Assembly (NCBI GenBank): GCA_030597485.1
Contig: JAUVRU010000036.1
Span: 1-10,309, forward strand
DNA: 10,309 bases
Origin: Anaerolineae bacterium
Lineage (GTDB): Bacteria; Chloroflexota; Anaerolineae; 4572-78; NAK82
Direction: 5' to 3'
In this document: in pieces, positions 1 to 6,155 of the stretch
How the letters are laid out: each line of letters begins with the position of its first letter
Position numbering within the stretch: the stretch's first letter is position 1
The notes under the pieces: model-generated
What the model was told of the DNA's origin: nothing
Databases searched by the model: none
The model's input: only the letters and a program-made list of their open reading frames with translations
Program-made: the position numbers and the translations under genes

Positions 1-1
1 C

Positions 2-298
2 GGGAAGCGGGCGGCCGACTTCATCGACTCCCTGAAAGACGGCCACGTGCGACTGCCCGACGAGGAGCTGCAGCTGCTGAAGTATGCCTGCGCCTGCCAC
101 ACCGATGGATTGACCGAGGGAGATGTTACCGTCCAGACCTGCTGGGACGCCGACCGCCTGGATCTGGGGCGTGTCGGCATCAGGCCAGATGCCCAGCAGC
201 TGTGTACCTCTGTTGCTAAACAATCCGAGATTATTGAATGGGCCTGCGCCCGCAACTGGGCGGGGGCCGCCCTGTCGCCAGGACCCACAGATCAGTAA
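2..298 (+). CDS. C-terminal part of an HD-type hydrolase-like protein (5' end outside window)
   Basis: The reading frame is open from base 2 to the TAA at 296-298, so this is the last 98 residues of a longer protein. An internal GTG at 47 exists, but there is no ribosome binding site before it and the coding sense continues upstream. The visible part contains CHTDGLTEGDVTVQTCWDAD followed by RLDLGRVGI and then PDAQQLCT. This resembles the tail of a small HD-superfamily phosphohydrolase-like family I know from many bacterial genomes, where the Asp of the DADRLD stretch would be the last metal ligand of the H..HD..D set. The HD doublet itself would lie upstream of the window. Substrate is unknown. 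The gene ends 94 bp before the convergent stop of the transporter gene on the other strand. Family assignment is from memory of the motif, so function is only suggested. Confidence 0.65.
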   Translation, partial: GKRAADFIDSLKDGHVRLPDEELQLLKYACACHTDGLTEGDVTVQTCWDADRLDLGRVGIRPDAQQLCTSVAKQSEIIEWACARNWAGAALSPGPTDQ

Positions 299-392
299 GG
301 CCCACTGCGAGCAGAGCCGCCATGACGCACTCGGAGGGGATCCGCCAGTCGCCGGGACTACGTACCGGTGAAAGAGATGCCCCTGGATACCC

Positions 393-1679
393 CTATTGCA
401 TAGACCCGAAGGTCAAAACATAGAAGACGGTCCCCACCGCGCAGGCGACCAACATGACCGGAAGCCCCACCCTCATCCAAACCCTGGTGGTAATGGGTGT
501 CTCAGCCTTCTCGCTGATGGCAATGACGACCACATTGGCCGTGGAGCCGATGGGGGTTGCGTTTCCCCCAAAGCCAGCGCCCAGGGCCAAGGCCCACCAG
601 AGAGGATTGATGTTAACCCCGGCCGCCCCCATAGTCTGGATCACCGGGATCATCACAATGGTGAAGGGAATATTGTCCACAACGGCTGAGATCAGAGCTG
701 CGACCCAGATGAGGACTATCCCTGCCAACAGGAGGTTCTGAGCGGTCAGGGCAGTCACTTGCTCGGCCACCAAACCTAGCAACCCTGAAGCCTCGACACC
801 TCCGACCGTCACGAACAGCGCAGCGAAGAACAACAACACGCTCCACTCCACATCTTTCAACACCTGGTCAACGTCCGGTTGCACCCAGAGAAGAGCGACC
901 GAAGCGCCAAGCAGGGCTACAAAGGCCGGCGTCAAGTGCAACCACTGGTGCAGGAAAAAGAGTAAGATAACCCCAGCCAGAACGATTATGGTTCGGATGA
1001 GCGATTTCCAGTCGTGCACGGCAGCACGTTCGTCCATCGCCATCAGCGCCCCGACATTGCTGGGCTTCTGTGCCAGCTCCCGTCGAAACAGGAAGCGAAG
1101 CAGGAGAAGGACCACCAACCAGACCACAAAGACCACGGGACCCAAGTGAATGAGGAAATCATTGAAACCCAGGCCCGACGCTGCACCTATCATCACGTTG
1201 GGCGGGTCACCAACCAGCGTGGCCACGCCCCCGGTATTGGACAGCAACGCCTCGGCGATCAGGAAGGGCACCGGGCTGATGCCCAGGATCTGGGCAACGA
1301 GGATGGTGACGGGAGCGATAAGCACGACGGTGGTCACATTATCCAGGAACAGAGACAGCACGGTGGTGATAGACCCCAAGATCACCATCAGGTACCAGGG
1401 ATTGCCTCTTGACTTCTTGGCTGTCAGGATGGCCAGGTACTCGAAGAAGCCAGTGCGGGACAGTACGCTGACCAGAATCATCATCCCCAGCAAAAGCCCC
1501 AATGTGTTGAAATCGACGGATGCCAGGGCTTCTTGCTGGGAGTAGAAACCCATGCCCATTCCAACTACCACCATCAGGCTTGCCCCCACCAGAGCGGCGA
1601 TGGTGCGATGTATTTTCCCCGACAGAATGGTAGCAATGGTTGCGCCACAGATGAGCATCGAAGCCAGGTGCGCGGGCAC
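393..1679 (-). CDS. ArsB/NhaD-type (ion transporter superfamily) membrane transporter, probably Na+/H+ antiporter or anion permease
   Basis: A 428-residue, very hydrophobic protein with about 10-12 membrane segments, the usual size for COG1055-like ArsB/NhaD/P-protein transporters. The two inverted halves each carry the signature elements. Half 1 has LFLDNVTTV (about 110-118) and SNTGGVATLVGDPPN (147-161). Half 2 has VVDNIPFTI (334-341) and GFGGNATPIGSTANVV (369-384). These DN and G/P-rich re-entrant segments form the substrate site in the superfamily. The cargo (Na+/H+, arsenite or a carboxylate) cannot be read from the sequence, and no arsR or arsC lies nearby. A longer start (GTG at 1706) is open, but I prefer GTG 1677-1679 because a perfect AGGAGG precedes it by 4 nt and KIHRTIAAL then falls about 20 residues in, as in relatives. 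It is last in a minus-strand gene row, 109 bp after the CBS gene, with no convincing promoter in that gap. Confidence 0.9.
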   Translation of the reverse strand: MPAHLASMLICGATIATILSGKIHRTIAALVGASLMVVVGMGMGFYSQQEALASVDFNTLGLLLGMMILVSVLSRTGFFEYLAILTAKKSRGNPWYLMVILGSITTVLSLFLDNVTTVVLIAPVTILVAQILGISPVPFLIAEALLSNTGGVATLVGDPPNVMIGAASGLGFNDFLIHLGPVVFVVWLVVLLLLRFLFRRELAQKPSNVGALMAMDERAAVHDWKSLIRTIIVLAGVILLFFLHQWLHLTPAFVALLGASVALLWVQPDVDQVLKDVEWSVLLFFAALFVTVGGVEASGLLGLVAEQVTALTAQNLLLAGIVLIWVAALISAVVDNIPFTIVMIPVIQTMGAAGVNINPLWWALALGAGFGGNATPIGSTANVVVIAISEKAETPITTRVWMRVGLPVMLVACAVGTVFYVLTFGSMQ

Positions 1680-1683
1680 AGTA

Positions 1684-1689
1684 CCTCCT
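1684..1689 (-). promoter_or_regulatory. Shine-Dalgarno AGGAGG deciding the transporter start
   Basis: On the minus strand AGGAGG is followed by TACT and then GTG at 1679-1677. The upstream alternative GTG at 1706 has no comparable site and the downstream ATG at 1658 is 25 nt away. The spacing of 4 nt is slightly short, but this is by far the best site. Confidence 0.65.
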
Positions 1690-1788
1690 GTGAAAAAGAT
1701 CAACACGTGCTCGATAAGACGCAGGCAGGTAGCACTCCATGTGGCCTGGCAGCGTCTCCCGAGTCCCCCTCGAATGGGTGAACAACTG

Positions 1789-2268
1789 TCAGGACACGGT
1801 CTTCAGCCAATCCGACAGAAACGCCCGCCCGATGTCAACTCGTGATGCAATCCCGACCAGCTTCCCGTCCCTCACCACTGGCAGATCGCGCAGATTGTCG
1901 TTGTCCATCACGGTGAGCGCTCTGAGCAGAGAGCAGCCCTCATCCACGGCCACGGCAGGCGCTTGCATCACATCGGACACGGACAGGGTCTCGGCGCGCT
2001 CCAAGTCTTCTTTCAGCGGCGTCTTGAGCGCACCGAAATCCTTCACGAAGTCAATGTCCGCCAGTAACGAGACGACGTCGGGCAGGAAGATACCGGTGAT
2101 ACTGCCCATCGACAGGCATCCGACCAGCATCCTGGTTTCATCCACTACCGGCAGGGTGCCCACCTTCTTCTCCACCATTACAGTGGCCGCCTCCCTAATG
2201 CTGGCGGAGACGTGGATATGAACGACGTCTCGCTTCATCCAGGTTCCAATCTTCTGTATGTTGGGCAT
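1789..2268 (-). CDS. CBS-domain pair protein
   Basis: A 159-residue soluble protein made of a CBS (Bateman) pair. CBS1 spans about residues 9-55 (TWMKRDVVHIHVSASIREA, then KVGTLPVVDETRMLVGCLS). CBS2 spans about 98-150 (VSDVMQAPAVAVDEG, then LRDLPVVRDGKLVGIASRVD). Such pairs usually bind adenosine nucleotides and regulate a partner. An insert of about 40 residues (60-97, FLPDVVSLLADIDFVKDFGAL) separates the repeats and is rich in hydrophobic and acidic residues, perhaps a dimer or partner surface. Start: ATG at 2266-2268 has AAGGA 7 nt upstream. A GTG at 2290-2292, overlapping the previous stop as GTGA, is also open and would suggest translational coupling. The gene lies between the helicase-associated gene and the NhaD-like transporter, so control of the transporter by nucleotide or energy state is a reasonable inference, not shown. 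Confidence 0.88.
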   Translation of the reverse strand: MPNIQKIGTWMKRDVVHIHVSASIREAATVMVEKKVGTLPVVDETRMLVGCLSMGSITGIFLPDVVSLLADIDFVKDFGALKTPLKEDLERAETLSVSDVMQAPAVAVDEGCSLLRALTVMDNDNLRDLPVVRDGKLVGIASRVDIGRAFLSDWLKTVS

Positions 2269-2288
2269 TTTTCCGTCCTTCGCTCTGT

Positions 2289-4043
2289 TCACTTCAACTT
2301 GGGCCCTTTGTCAGCAAGGTATCCGTGTTCTACCAGCCAGCGCCTCACCTGCTTCACGTTAGGTCGAGGGACAAGCACGGTCTGTGCGTCCAGCGGGTCG
2401 CCCAGCAGGGGACCGATAGTTACGTCGTGACGCAGGTGCGTCAGCACTTCGGGTTGCTCCACTCGCAGCAGGACAGCCTCTTCCAACCGCACGGCGCTAT
2501 CCCCTGCGTGCCAGCGCTGCACAGTAGCCAGAAATCCGGACGGCACCTGCTTCGCCGTGGTGCGCACCAGAAAGGCGTTGATCTGCTCGGGGGTAACGCC
2601 CTGCCGCCTAGCTGTCGCCAGACTCCCCGGAGAGAGACGATAGCTGACCCACCCCGGCTCACACCCCACACACTCGGCAAAACGGGCCAGCTGAAAGCGT
2701 TCATACAAGCTGGTGCCGCTGGCGACACGCACCGTGAAATCGTCCTGGACAATGAGGCCGGGATCAGTGACCGGCTTCTCACCCGAAGGGGGCTGCGCCT
2801 CTGGCGGAGAGTCCATCGCGGAGGGTGTCAACACTGATTCCACCAGGCGGCGACCGGTATCGGCCAGACGGAATGCCGTGGGCAGACCCGCATCCTCCTC
2901 GTAGCCGATGTCGGTGATGCCCAGCCAGTGCAATGGCCCGGAGACAAGATACCGGATCAAGGCCCCCTCTACCTCATCCCAATGCTCGAAGGACATCAGA
3001 GGCCGACCCTTCGGGTCGTGGATGTACCAGGTTGTGTAGTCGCCGTCCGGGCGCTGGAAATCCGGGTCATCTGACTTGATAATGGCCGTCAGGTCGTCCA
3101 GGGCATGCCAGGCACCCGGTTGGCAGCCAGCCAGAAAGCGCAACACTGCACGGCGGGCCAGCAATGGATCGTTCTTCCAGCCAGTCGCTTGGAGTCTCAA
3201 GGACGGCACATGCCACAAGTCATTCCACCCGGTGTCATCCAGCCACGCCGCCTGCAAGTCTGCCAGACGGCACATCGGAGAGGCGCGCAGCCAGGCGCGC
3301 GCCGGGTCCCGATTGACGGTCAGCTGCTTCTGGTGTTCGACCGTCAGTTCCGCCGTGCTACACAGGTGCAACACAAACGCCAGGCGATCACCGGTGGGCG
3401 CGTCCTCGCGCCCCACAGGATGGACACACAGTGCATTGATAGCCTGCAGGTCTTTGGGTGGCAGCTCACCGGCAGCGTTCAGGCGCACCCGGTGGTTGCG
3501 CGTATGGACCAGCACCCCAAATGCATCTTCAACCAGGTCGGCGTTGGCAGGTTGAACGTGAGCGGGGATAGCCGCAGTCCCCAATGACGGCACTGGCCGG
3601 GAGTCAGGGGCCGCTGGCAGCAAGGCAAGAAGGTCGTGGGGAATGTACACCACCTCCACCACACCCATATCCGTCTGGCGAAATCCCTTGTAGATCAGGC
3701 CACGATACCAGAGTCCCTCGGCTGCATTGGTTGGCGATTGCCAGGGACGCTCGCGCGCCAGCCGGCCTGACCCCATAGCCCGCACCGTGCCGAACTGACG
3801 TGCGAAGCGACGGCTTTCCATCCAGCCATCTGTCACCTGCACCGCAGCCAACGCCTCGGCTTGGGCCGGAGAGAGGTCGGCCACAGCAATGGCCACCGAA
3901 GTAGGGGCAATCAACTGGTCTGCCAGTTCACGGGCAGCTGTCAATTGATGCTGACGGGTCAGCATCGCACCGCGCACCTCAGCTAGCGCGCTCAGCATAG
4001 ATACGTCGTAGTCCACCAGAGATTCATGCAGCGTCTTCTTCAT
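2289..4043 (-). CDS. Helicase-associated (Helicase_C_3 / XPB N-domain-like) protein without a helicase motor
   Basis: A 584-residue protein. The part I recognise is the C-terminal third (about residues 430-575): LIVQDDFTVRV, then LARFAECVG, YRLSPGSLATARRQGVTPEQ and later VLVPRPNVKQVRRWLVEHGY. This pattern (VQ-x-DFTV, FAE, yrLs..Sl..a...G.t.eqi..fL) matches the helicase-associated domain (Pfam Helicase_C_3) found in actinobacterial and Chloroflexota proteins, some encoded beside XPB-like helicases. I see no Walker A, DEAD/DEAH or other ATPase motif, so it is not itself a helicase. The N-terminus (MKKTLHESLVDYDVSMLSAL) fits a short helical start, and residues around 90-330 look like winged-helix or DNA-binding-like mixed segments without clear motifs. 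ATG at 4041-4043 is chosen because the open frame before it (to a GTG at 4163) is low-complexity and unlike the family; AGGAAGAG lies about 10 nt upstream. It is the first gene of the row with the CBS and transporter genes, with a 20-bp gap to the CBS ATG. Its biochemical role is unknown. Confidence 0.75.
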   Translation of the reverse strand: MKKTLHESLVDYDVSMLSALAEVRGAMLTRQHQLTAARELADQLIAPTSVAIAVADLSPAQAEALAAVQVTDGWMESRRFARQFGTVRAMGSGRLARERPWQSPTNAAEGLWYRGLIYKGFRQTDMGVVEVVYIPHDLLALLPAAPDSRPVPSLGTAAIPAHVQPANADLVEDAFGVLVHTRNHRVRLNAAGELPPKDLQAINALCVHPVGREDAPTGDRLAFVLHLCSTAELTVEHQKQLTVNRDPARAWLRASPMCRLADLQAAWLDDTGWNDLWHVPSLRLQATGWKNDPLLARRAVLRFLAGCQPGAWHALDDLTAIIKSDDPDFQRPDGDYTTWYIHDPKGRPLMSFEHWDEVEGALIRYLVSGPLHWLGITDIGYEEDAGLPTAFRLADTGRRLVESVLTPSAMDSPPEAQPPSGEKPVTDPGLIVQDDFTVRVASGTSLYERFQLARFAECVGCEPGWVSYRLSPGSLATARRQGVTPEQINAFLVRTTAKQVPSGFLATVQRWHAGDSAVRLEEAVLLRVEQPEVLTHLRHDVTIGPLLGDPLDAQTVLVPRPNVKQVRRWLVEHGYLADKGPKLK

Positions 4044-4164
4044 CTTGCACGGCTCTTCCTGTCCGCGAACAATCTCTCCTCCCCCCGCGCTGGCGGCGGC
4101 GTTGCAGGAAGCGCAGTTGAACAGTTGCTCCCCCACGCACGGTCGCGCGTCCCATGCGAACACA

Positions 4165-4179
4165 ACCGCACCGTGCGGT
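4165..4179. repeat. Perfect 15-bp odd palindrome, possible operator
   Basis: The sequence ACCGCAC-C-GTGCGGT has two 7-base arms that are exact reverse complements around one central base. It lies 122-136 bp upstream of the ATG of the helicase-associated gene and about 230 bp before the YkvA-like gene. It is too short, and has no T run, to be a terminator. A transcription factor dimer site is the likeliest use, but this is inference. Confidence 0.4.
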
Positions 4180-4327
4180 AAATCTCACGGCCTGGGCGGC
4201 GCCACTACGTTGGGGACTGGATCCGTTACCCAGGGGTTTTCCGAGGTCAGGAGTGGGGTTGATATGCCGGGCTTCTGACAGCCGCCCACGTACACCAGAA
4301 TCGTCTCGAATCTCTACCGATGACCAG

Positions 4328-4356
4328 TTGCTCATTTCATCCGGCCGGGTTATAAT
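4328..4356 (+). promoter_or_regulatory. Sigma-70-type promoter of the YkvA-like gene
   Basis: TTGCTC at 4328-4333 and a perfect TATAAT at 4351-4356 are separated by exactly 17 bp. Transcription would start near 4363, giving a leader of about 48 nt before the ATG at 4411. The consensus -10 stands out in an otherwise GC-rich background. The -35 matches 3 of 6 bases (TTG). Confidence 0.65.
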
Positions 4357-4410
4357 AGCAGCCACTAGCCGACGAGTCGATCTGGTACAGCCAAGAGAAA
4401 TGGAAACATT

Positions 4411-4770
4411 ATGAAAAGTCGGTCTCCTGACAAGGACATTGAGCGCACAGCTGGACTTCTGGGCGAGATTCTTCGCCAGATCAAGTTGGTGTGGCAGTTG
4501 ATGATCGACCCACAAGTATCTCTATGGGTCAAACTCATCCCACCGATAGCAATCCTCTATCTGCTCTCACCCATTGACCTGGTGCCTGATCCTATACTGG
4601 GGTTGGGTCAACTCGATGACTTGGCCGTTCTGCTGATCGCTGTCAAGCTGTTCATCGAGCTGTCTTCTTCCGATGCCGTGCACCGTGTACGTGGGAAGAC
4701 GACCAGCGAGACGCCTCCCTATCCTGAGAACGAGGTTGTGGACGCCAGCTATCGCGTGATAGATGATTAG
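4411..4770 (+). CDS. YkvA/DUF1232 family small membrane protein
   Basis: 119 residues. A hydrophobic segment LWVKLIPPIAILYLLSPIDL (38-57) runs directly into VPDPILGLGQLDDLAVL (58-74). The SPIDLVPD...GQLDDLAVL arrangement is the hallmark of the DUF1232 (YkvA) family, here in the form common in Chloroflexota. A second short hydrophobic helix (LAVLLIAVKLFIEL, 71-84) follows, then a polar tail of about 35 residues with no recognisable motif. The protein is probably membrane-anchored; the molecular function of the family is not established. Start: ATG 4411 is preceded by a weak GGAA at about 5 nt, and a strong promoter lies 55 bp upstream. It reads towards the MerR-like gene 146 bp downstream, which seems to have its own promoter, so the two may be only partly co-transcribed. 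Confidence 0.85.
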   Translation: MKSRSPDKDIERTAGLLGEILRQIKLVWQLMIDPQVSLWVKLIPPIAILYLLSPIDLVPDPILGLGQLDDLAVLLIAVKLFIELSSSDAVHRVRGKTTSETPPYPENEVVDASYRVIDD

Positions 4771-4833
4771 AGACGGCCGATCACATCTGCCCGATATGCG
4801 CAGAACCGCAGCCCTCATCTCTGATCGCCGCAC

Positions 4834-4861
4834 CTGACAGATTCCAAATCTGCTGGATATT
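4834..4861 (+). promoter_or_regulatory. Putative promoter of the MerR-like gene
   Basis: CTGACA (4834-4839, 5 of 6 to the -35 consensus) and GATATT (4856-4861, 4 of 6 to the -10 consensus) are separated by 16 bp. Transcription would start near 4868, downstream of the TTG at 4860. That argues against that codon as a start and for the ATG at 4917. Confidence 0.45.
4838..4852. repeat. 15-bp palindrome in the promoter spacer, candidate MerR-type operator
   Basis: CAGATT-CCA-AATCTG has perfect 6-base arms. It overlaps the last two bases of the putative -35 box and fills the spacer up to 3 bases before the -10 box. Operators of MerR-family regulators characteristically sit between -35 and -10, and the gene directly downstream encodes a MerR-like protein, so autoregulation is a reasonable inference. 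The 16-bp spacer is shorter than the 19-20 bp typical of MerR-activated promoters, so repression would be more likely than activation. Confidence 0.45.
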
Positions 4862-4916
4862 GGGGATGTCGCCCCGATGCCTGGATGATACTCGAAAGGT
4901 GGTGCAAGAAGAAGGA

Positions 4917-5543
4917 ATGCCTGATACAACTCATTATCGCCAGCCGCAGGAAGTGGCTTCGCGATTGGATGTATCCGCCTCTACGCTGCGTCGCTGGACG
5001 GACGAGTTCTCCGAGTTTCTATCGCCCGAGGCTGGGTCGACCGATAAGCATCAGCACCGTCGTTATACCAATGAGGATCTGACGACGCTGGTTACTGCCA
5101 AGGGCCTGATGACTGAGGGATTGAGCTACGATCAGGTTCACCAGCGCCTGCGCGAGCTGCATGCCGACAAGTCTGATGGGTCGGGCAGTCTGGTTGCCTC
5201 TGAGCCTGTCCTTGCTATGGCGCCAGCCATCGCCTTCATGACCGACACGCTTCACAACGTGGCTGATAGCCAGCAAGCGGTGCTGAACAGTCAGTCTGCG
5301 AATCGAGAATTGCTGGGGGTTGTTCTTCAGGACAACTTCAATCTCAAGGAGGAGAACACGCGGCTGCGTGAACGGATGCTGGAGCTGGAGCGACAGATGA
5401 ACCAGCTTGGACGTGAAGAGGCAACGCGGCGTGAAGCGCTGCGCGCCGAGATTGAAACCCGCGTCCAGGATGTGCAGCGCATGGTGATGCTGCAATCTCG
5501 TGCCGGGTGTCTGGCCGGGCTCTTCGGTGGGGGCCGCCGCTGA
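4917..5543 (+). CDS. MerR-like HTH protein with long C-terminal coiled coil
   Basis: 208 residues. The N-terminus (about 5-75) is a MerR-type winged helix-turn-helix: YRQPQEVASRLDVSASTLRRW (6-27), then HQHRRYTNEDLTTL (45-58), where RRY(T)xEDL is the wing and next-helix signature of the family. Residues 76-115 are a linker with a short hydrophobic stretch (VLAMAPAIAFMTD). Residues 118-195 are strongly helical with heptad-like Leu/Met and many Glu/Arg/Gln (LKEENTRLRERMLELERQM), a predicted coiled coil. The tail is CLAGLFGGGRR. There is no metal-binding Cys set and no drug-binding domain, so this is not a classical MerR sensor; such architecture also occurs in chromosome or envelope-linked regulators. 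ATG 4917 is chosen because it starts just before the HTH; AAGAAG lies about 5 nt before it, a weak site. A TTG at 4860 and GTGs at 4899 and 4902 are alternatives. It is followed after 41 bp by the YtxH gene, probably in one transcript. Confidence 0.8.
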   Translation: MPDTTHYRQPQEVASRLDVSASTLRRWTDEFSEFLSPEAGSTDKHQHRRYTNEDLTTLVTAKGLMTEGLSYDQVHQRLRELHADKSDGSGSLVASEPVLAMAPAIAFMTDTLHNVADSQQAVLNSQSANRELLGVVLQDNFNLKEENTRLRERMLELERQMNQLGREEATRREALRAEIETRVQDVQRMVMLQSRAGCLAGLFGGGRR

Positions 5544-5567
5544 CGGGAAACACCACTTGAAGGTTTC

Positions 5568-5573
5568 AGGAGG
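5568..5573 (+). promoter_or_regulatory. Shine-Dalgarno AGGAGG of the YtxH-like gene
   Basis: A full AGGAGG lies 11 nt before the ATG at 5585. The spacing is longer than the optimum of about 5-9 nt, but there is no other start nearby in frame, so it confirms the start of this short gene. Confidence 0.6.
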
Positions 5574-5584
5574 CTCAACCTATT

Positions 5585-5806
5585 ATGAAACGACTGATCA
5601 ACTTCCTGACAGGTTTTATGATCGGTATGGTCATTGGCAGTGCGATTGCCGCATTGCTGGCGCCGCAGTCCGGCACAGAAACTCGGGAACAGCTGCGCGC
5701 CCGAGCCCAGGAAGTCCTGGAGGAAGCTCGCCGTGCTGCTGAGGCTACCCGGGCAGAAGCGCACATCCGCCTGGCGGAGATCAAAGTCGGGCAGGTGGAT
5801 TCATAG
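5585..5806 (+). CDS. YtxH-like small membrane protein
   Basis: 73 residues. One N-terminal membrane helix (about 6-26, FLTGFMIGMVIGSAIAALLA) is followed immediately by PQSGTETREQLRARAQE and a charged, Ala-rich amphipathic helix to the end. The GxxxGxxxGxxxALLLAPxSGxETRxxL pattern is the YtxH domain; family members are small stress-associated membrane proteins (for example general-stress proteins of Bacillus) with no known enzymatic activity. The Gly-zipper in the helix suggests oligomerisation. The gene lies 41 bp after the MerR-like gene on the same strand without an obvious promoter of its own, so the HTH protein may control it. The stop is directly followed by the decayed PIN-domain remnant on the other strand, with no terminator hairpin that I can see. 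Confidence 0.85.
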   Translation: MKRLINFLTGFMIGMVIGSAIAALLAPQSGTETREQLRARAQEVLEEARRAAEATRAEAHIRLAEIKVGQVDS

Positions 5807-5814
5807 GCGGACTG

Positions 5815-6112
5815 CAGTTGGTATCTCCGACAACGAGGCGCCTGGGCTGCGCCATGTGAACCACCTCTACACCCGGACGATGAATCTGCCAGACCGATAA
5901 GTCGGCAACAATCTACGCTGCCACCTCAGGCAACAACGGCCTGGCGGCTTCTTGGGTGACGTTCACGTAGAACCCTTGTAGGACCTGGATACTCAAGCAA
6001 CCCTCCCCGATTGCCAGAGTTCCTGGATCAGACCCCGGGCGCCGGTACGTTGCTGCCCAGACGATAGGTCGTGCGCGCAAATCAGGATGCTGGTGTCGAT
6101 GAGGTGTGTCCA
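5815..6112 (-). pseudogene. Decayed VapC-like PIN-domain toxin gene
   Basis: Read leftward, three pieces in two frames assemble into a PIN-domain protein. Frame A encodes HLIDTSILICAHDLSS and RGLIQELWQSGR, then stops (TGA 5995-5993). Frame B, one base over, continues as GCLSIQVLQGFYVNVTQEAA, then RPLLPEVAA, an amber codon (5915-5913) and IVADLSVWQIHRPGVEVV. A further frame gives a weak match RRYQL at 5829-5815. Joined, this reads like the familiar PIN order: LIDTxxLxxAxD, LWxSGRGxLSxQVLQEFYVNVT, RPLxPE, IVADLxxWxxHRP. Lesions visible: loss of one base in the C/G runs around 5999-6008, an in-frame stop, Gly where QVLQE normally has the second acidic residue, a probable further frameshift near 5830-5860, no clear start, and loss of the C-terminal third. 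No antitoxin gene is left: the upstream side is taken by the antiporter gene. The first catalytic Asp (IDT) is retained. The recognition is from the pattern, not from a search. Confidence 0.75.
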
Positions 6113-6155
6113 TCCGACGTTGCACCTGCCGCGCCCAGTCCCAAGTTGAGGGAAT

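Larger units (their letters stand above)
4044..4410. other. Divergent intergenic region, 367 bp
   Basis: This lies between the start of the minus-strand operon (4043) and the plus-strand YkvA-like gene (4411). It contains a good rightward promoter (4328-4356), a perfect 15-bp palindrome (4165-4179) and a C-rich stretch at 4077-4087. Open frames crossing it look non-coding by composition. I could not find a convincing leftward -10/-35 pair, although the operon promoter should lie here. Confidence 0.6.

Noticed and set aside
249..265. CGCCC...GGGCG hairpin near the end of the HD-like gene as a terminator
   Set aside because: It lies inside the coding region, about 30 bases before the stop, has a short stem and no T run.
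393..1679. Arsenite efflux pump ArsB as the specific function
   Set aside because: The superfamily is clear, but no arsR, arsC or arsA lies nearby and substrate-specific residues cannot be judged by eye.
1680..1706. Longer N-terminus of the NhaD-like transporter from GTG 1706
   Set aside because: The extra nine residues include the translated Shine-Dalgarno (AGGAGG), and relatives begin nearer the first membrane helix. The start at 1679 fits better.
4044..4163. 40-residue extension of the helicase-associated protein from GTG 4163
   Set aside because: The extension is low-complexity (Ala/Gly/Cys rich), unlike the family N-terminus, and has no ribosome binding site. ATG 4043 matches the expected beginning.
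4860..4916. TTG 4860 start for the MerR-like protein
   Set aside because: It lies inside the putative -10 region and adds 19 residues unlike a MerR N-terminus. ATG 4917 begins just before the HTH.
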